Shown here: one piece after another, positions 61,027 to 64,000 of the stretch
Numbering within the stretch: the stretch's first letter is position 1
Layout: each line of letters starts with the position of its first letter
Source of the DNA: Rhizobiales bacterium Y(2018)
Lineage (GTDB): Bacteria > Pseudomonadota > Alphaproteobacteria > Rhizobiales > Aestuariivirgaceae
Assembly (NCBI GenBank): GCA_005502925.1
Contig: SCPD01000013.1
Location: forward strand, 124,001 to 188,000
Length of the DNA: 64,000 nucleotides
Reading direction: 5' to 3'
Notes under the pieces: generated by a model
The model's input: only the letters and a program-made list of their open reading frames with translations
Databases searched by the model: none
Told to the model about the DNA's origin: nothing
Made by a program: the position numbers and the translations under genes

Positions 61027-62040
61027 ATGAAGAGACTATGGGCTGCTCTGGCGAGCATGGTGCTCGCTTTCGGCGTGATGACCTCGGCCGTCCTGGCCGA
61101 GAACCCGACCAAGCTCAAGATCGCCGGCATCCTGTCGGCCGGCAAGGAAGCGCCCTGGGAGACCTCCTTCGTCTCCTCGATGGACCGCATCATCGCCGCC
61201 AAGCCGCATGGCCTCGAGATCGAGGTGAACTACACCGAAAATGTCTATGACAATGCCGAGCAGGTCTTCCGCACCTATGCCGAGACCGGCGAATACGACA
61301 TCCTCTTCGGCGACACGGCCTATGCCGACGCCATCGAGAAGCTGAAGGACGAGTTCCCCAATATCATGTTCGTGATGTCGGGCTCCGGCAATCGCGGCAT
61401 GGGTGGCAATGCCTACTGGGTCTTCGTGCACGCGCATGAACCGGCCTTCGTGATGGGCCAGCTCGCGGGCTCGCTCACCAAGTCGAATGTCGTCGGCACC
61501 GTCTCGACCTTCCCGGCTGAGGACACCAACGACCAGATCAACGCCTTCTTCGCCGGCGCCAAGGAAGCCAATCCGGCGGTGAAGCAGAAGATCACCTATA
61601 TCCAGTCCTGGTACGACCCGGCCAAGTCGAACGAGGCCACCTCGGCGCAGATCGCCGCCGGCGCCGACATGATCTATCAGATGTCGGGCGCCTTCGAGGT
61701 CTGCGAGCAGAAGGAGATCGGCTGCTTCGGCAACTACGTCGACATGTCATCCTTCGCGCCGAAGTCGATCGTCGCCTCGGCCATCGTGAAATGGGATCCG
61801 CATATCAACTGGATCATCGGCGAATGGTGGAAGGTGAAGGCCGAAGGCGGCAAGTTCGACGCGCCGAAGGAGCCGAAATGGTTCTCCTGGAAGGACGGCT
61901 CCGGCGACATCGCGCTGAACAAGGCCTGGGCCAGCAAGATCCCGGCTGACGTCCAGAAGCTGGTCGACGACACGATCGCCGCCATCAAGAGCGGCGCCAA
62001 GACCGTCGCGCTCAATCTGAACGAAGTGAAGTCGGATTGA
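61027..62040 (+). CDS. BMP-family ABC substrate-binding protein, second locus
   Basis: About 337 residues from ATG 61027 with GGGAGG upstream. The signal LWAALASMVLAFGVMTSAVL is Sec type with cleavage near VLA-EN and no lipobox. The mature protein is a BMP/PnrA fold: KIAGILSAGKEAPWETSFVS, YDILFGDTAYADAIEKL, VGTVSTFPAEDTNDQINAFF and SWYDPAKSNEATSAQIAAGA. It probably binds a purine or nucleoside. It lies downstream of the divergent adenine deaminase gene and before an ATPase, so it is the binding component of the second importer. Confidence 0.92.
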   Translation: MKRLWAALASMVLAFGVMTSAVLAENPTKLKIAGILSAGKEAPWETSFVSSMDRIIAAKPHGLEIEVNYTENVYDNAEQVFRTYAETGEYDILFGDTAYADAIEKLKDEFPNIMFVMSGSGNRGMGGNAYWVFVHAHEPAFVMGQLAGSLTKSNVVGTVSTFPAEDTNDQINAFFAGAKEANPAVKQKITYIQSWYDPAKSNEATSAQIAAGADMIYQMSGAFEVCEQKEIGCFGNYVDMSSFAPKSIVASAIVKWDPHINWIIGEWWKVKAEGGKFDAPKEPKWFSWKDGSGDIALNKAWASKIPADVQKLVDDTIAAIKSGAKTVALNLNEVKSD

Positions 62041-62054
62041 TTGGTACTCCTCCA

Positions 62055-62142
62055 CTCGTCATGGCCGCCCTTGAGGCGGCCATCCAGTCCATCCGCATAG
62101 CGGCGAGGCTGGATGGCCGGGTCGGGGCCCGGCCATGACGAG
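62055..62142. repeat. Palindromic intergenic element, family C
   Basis: CTCGTCATGGCC (62055-62066) and GGCCATGACGAG (62131-62142) are perfect inverted ends of an 88-bp unit rich in GGCCGGG/CCCGGCC segments. This is a common alphaproteobacterial repeat style. It lies between the binding-protein and ATPase genes. Confidence 0.8.
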
Positions 62143-62169
62143 TTGGAAATCGGGCGAGGGGATATGATC

Positions 62170-63693
62170 ATGACCACCGCTCCCGCCACTCCCCGTCTTA
62201 CCGTCCGCCATCTCACCAAGCGGTTCGGCACGCTCATCGCCAATGACGATGTCTCGCTGTCCATCGCGGCCGGCGAACTGCATTGTCTCCTCGGCGAGAA
62301 TGGCGCCGGCAAATCGACTTTCTCCGCCTGCCTCTATGGTCTGCTTCAGCCTGAGGCGGGCGAAATCGCGATCGACGGCGTGAAGGTGGAGCTCACGAGC
62401 CCGGCCAAGGCCATCGCGTCCGGCATCGGCATGGTGCATCAGCATTTCGTGCTGGTGCCGAGCTTCACGGTGCTCGAGAATATCGTGGTCGGCACCGGCT
62501 CGGGCCCCCGCCTCGATATGACCGCCGCTCGCAGCCGCATTCTCGAGCTCAGCCGGCAATTCGGCCTCGAGATTACGCCCGGCCGCCTCGTCGCCGATCT
62601 GTCGGTGGGCGAGAAGCAATGGGTCGAGATCGTCAAGGCGCTTTATCTCGGCGCCAGGCTTCTGATTCTCGATGAGCCGACCGCGGTGCTCACCCCTCAG
62701 GAATCCGAGCGGCTCTTCGCCATCATTCAGCAGCTCAAAGCTTCTGGCATCGCCGTCATCCTCATCTCCCACAAGATGAACGAGGTGATGCGCTCCGACC
62801 GGGTCAGCGTGCTGCGCAAGGGCAGGCTCGTCGGAACGGTGACGACGAAGGATGTTACGCGCGACGACCTCACCATGATGATGGTCGGCCGGCCCGTCGC
62901 CCAGGTGCATGCGCGCAGCAAGCCTGGCGCTGGCGAGACGGCGCTGAGCTTCAAGGGCGTCTCGCTCGCCAAAGGCGGACGAACCCATCTCAAGAACGTC
63001 ACGCTCGACCTTGCGGCGGGCGAGATCATCGGCATCGCCGGCGTCGCCGGCAACGGCCAGGACGAATTGCTGGAGGCGGTGGCGGGGCTGGTCAGGCCCG
63101 ACAGCGGCAACATCCTGCTGCGCGGCGAGGACATCAGTGTCCTTTCCGTCCATGACATTGCGCGCCGTGGCGCTGGTTATGTGCCGAGCGACCGCTTCCG
63201 CGATGGTCTCGTGTCCGATTTCAGCATTGCCGAGAATCTCATCCTCGGCCAGCACTGGGACGAGCGCTGGCGCTCAGGGCCGTTCCTCGACGAGACGGCG
63301 ACGCGCCGGAGCGCGGAAACTGCGATCGCGTCCTATTCGGTCATGGCGAGCGGTCCCGACATGTTGTGCGGCAGGCTTTCCGGCGGCAATGCGCAGAAGG
63401 TGATCCTGGCGCGCGAATTCGCCAAAGCGCGCCATCTGCTTCTGTGCAACCAGCCGACGCGCGGCGTCGATATCGGCGTCATCGAATTCGTGCATGGCGA
63501 ATTGCTGCGCAAGCGCGAGGAGGGCTGCGCCATCCTGCTGGTCAGCGAGGAGCTTGAGGACATCTTCGCCTTGAGCGACCGCATCGCGGTGATGTTCCGG
63601 GGCGAGATCTTGGGTGTCTTCCCGCGCGACGAAGCCGATATCACTCGGATCGGCCCCTTGATGGCAGGCCACGCCCATGGGGCGGCGGCATGA
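62170..63693 (+). CDS. BMP-type ABC transporter ATP-binding protein, second locus
   Basis: About 507 residues. ATG 62170 has GAGGGG at 62156-62161, 8 bases upstream; ATG 62164 is an alternative. Two ABC domains are fused. The first has Walker A LGENGAGKSTFSA, signature DLSVGEKQWVE and Walker B LLILDEPTAVLTPQE. The second half has AGVAGNGQDELLEAVAG and LSGGNAQKVILAREFAK. Same architecture as the ATPase at 35.4 kb but clearly a different sequence. It precedes a permease with a 4-base overlap. Confidence 0.92.
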   Translation: MTTAPATPRLTVRHLTKRFGTLIANDDVSLSIAAGELHCLLGENGAGKSTFSACLYGLLQPEAGEIAIDGVKVELTSPAKAIASGIGMVHQHFVLVPSFTVLENIVVGTGSGPRLDMTAARSRILELSRQFGLEITPGRLVADLSVGEKQWVEIVKALYLGARLLILDEPTAVLTPQESERLFAIIQQLKASGIAVILISHKMNEVMRSDRVSVLRKGRLVGTVTTKDVTRDDLTMMMVGRPVAQVHARSKPGAGETALSFKGVSLAKGGRTHLKNVTLDLAAGEIIGIAGVAGNGQDELLEAVAGLVRPDSGNILLRGEDISVLSVHDIARRGAGYVPSDRFRDGLVSDFSIAENLILGQHWDERWRSGPFLDETATRRSAETAIASYSVMASGPDMLCGRLSGGNAQKVILAREFAKARHLLLCNQPTRGVDIGVIEFVHGELLRKREEGCAILLVSEELEDIFALSDRIAVMFRGEILGVFPRDEADITRIGPLMAGHAHGAAA

Positions 63694-64000
63694 TCGAACG
63701 GCTGGGCTTTCGCATCGAGCCGCGCAGCGAGACGACGGCCAAGGGCCGCGCGCTCGCCGTCGGCGTCGCGCTCGCCGCCTCGCTCGTTCTGTGCGCGCTT
63801 CTGTTCCTTGCCGTCGGCGTCAGCCCCTTCGCCGCCTTCCAGTCCCTGGCGCAGGGCGCCTTCGGTACCTGGCGCGCCGCGACCGAGACGCTGGTCAAGG
63901 CGACGCCTTTGATCTTCACCGGCCTTGCGACCGCGATCGCCTTTCGCGCCAGGCTGTGGAATATCGGCGCCGAGGGTCAGGTCTTTGCCGGCGCGATGTT
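63690..64000 (+). CDS. BMP-type ABC transporter permease, N-terminal part (partial)
   Basis: Only the first 103 codons are present. They show a short cytoplasmic segment (MIERLGFRIEPRSETTAKGR), a hydrophobic helix (ALAVGVALAASLVLCALLFL) and the family motif ATAIAFRARLWNIGAEGQVF. This matches the first permease of the BMP-type importers, like the gene at 36982-38067. The ATG overlaps the ATPase stop. The rest continues beyond the window. Confidence 0.88.
   Translation, partial: MIERLGFRIEPRSETTAKGRALAVGVALAASLVLCALLFLAVGVSPFAAFQSLAQGAFGTWRAATETLVKATPLIFTGLATAIAFRARLWNIGAEGQVFAGAM

Overview
The window is GC-rich (clearly above 60% by eye), densely coded DNA from an alphaproteobacterium. It is most likely a member of the Hyphomicrobiales (Rhizobiales). 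The reasons are the order Do-protease / response regulator / histidine kinase / glnE at the left end, the typical rhizobial intergenic palindromes, and the urate pathway built on membrane-bound PuuD. No rRNA, tRNA, CRISPR array, phage module or replication origin was seen. Both ends cut through genes: a DegP-type protease at base 1 and an ABC permease at base 64000.

Layout. (1) 1-10.0 kb is a core region: DegP C-terminus, OmpR-type two-component pair, SAM methyltransferase, glnE, then an EF-hand / ECF sigma / membrane-anchored small protein / heavy-metal-sensor-like cassette and a DUF1062 protein. (2) 10.1-13.1 kb is a minus-strand nucleotidyltransferase-like gene and a PAS histidine kinase. 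(3) 13.5-21.5 kb is an accessory block: six consecutive genes whose products are all exported or membrane-bound (alpha/beta hydrolase, Tat-exported dienelactone-hydrolase-like protein, carboxymuconolactone-decarboxylase-like protein, cupin, cytochrome P460, DUF4405 membrane protein), then an adenylate cyclase and a divergent LysR/esterase pair. (4) 21.5-24.4 kb is a patchwork: a relic of the 3' end of pepN, two small membrane or secreted proteins, a truncated transposase, and a double-CXXCG gene resembling Myxococcus SitI6-type immunity proteins followed by the second copy of a 30-bp direct repeat. (5) 23.8-28.8 kb is a quinone-oxidoreductase-like gene, pepN, a GreA/B-like factor and a D-amino-acid-dehydrogenase-like gene. 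(6) 29.1-45.3 kb is a purine catabolic island. (7) 45.6-52.0 kb is a polysaccharide export lipoprotein, an inositol-phosphatase-family gene and an iron-type ABC transporter. (8) 52.2-56.1 kb is a large autotransporter and a VapBC-like toxin-antitoxin pair. (9) 56.2-64.0 kb is a second purine locus with two different adenine deaminases, a LysR regulator and another BMP-type ABC transporter.

How the genes work together. The two purine loci give an almost complete route. Adenine deaminases make hypoxanthine and guanine deaminase makes xanthine. XdhABC oxidises both to urate. PuuD, UraH and UraD convert urate to (S)-allantoin, PuuE opens it to allantoate, and AllA cleaves ureidoglycolate. The step from allantoate to ureidoglycolate is not in the window. 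Two BMP-family ABC systems probably import purines or nucleosides.

The most unusual features are these. Three roughly 200-bp inverted-pair palindromic elements lie within the purine island; one sits in frame inside xdhC and adds about 65 residues, and a REP-associated-type (IS200-like) transposase gene lies in the same island. There is an all-exported enzyme/cytochrome cassette at 13.5-18.1 kb. There is an orphan SitI6-like immunity gene in a patch of mobile-element debris. A perfect 10-bp inverted repeat overlaps the promoter of the vapBC-like pair.
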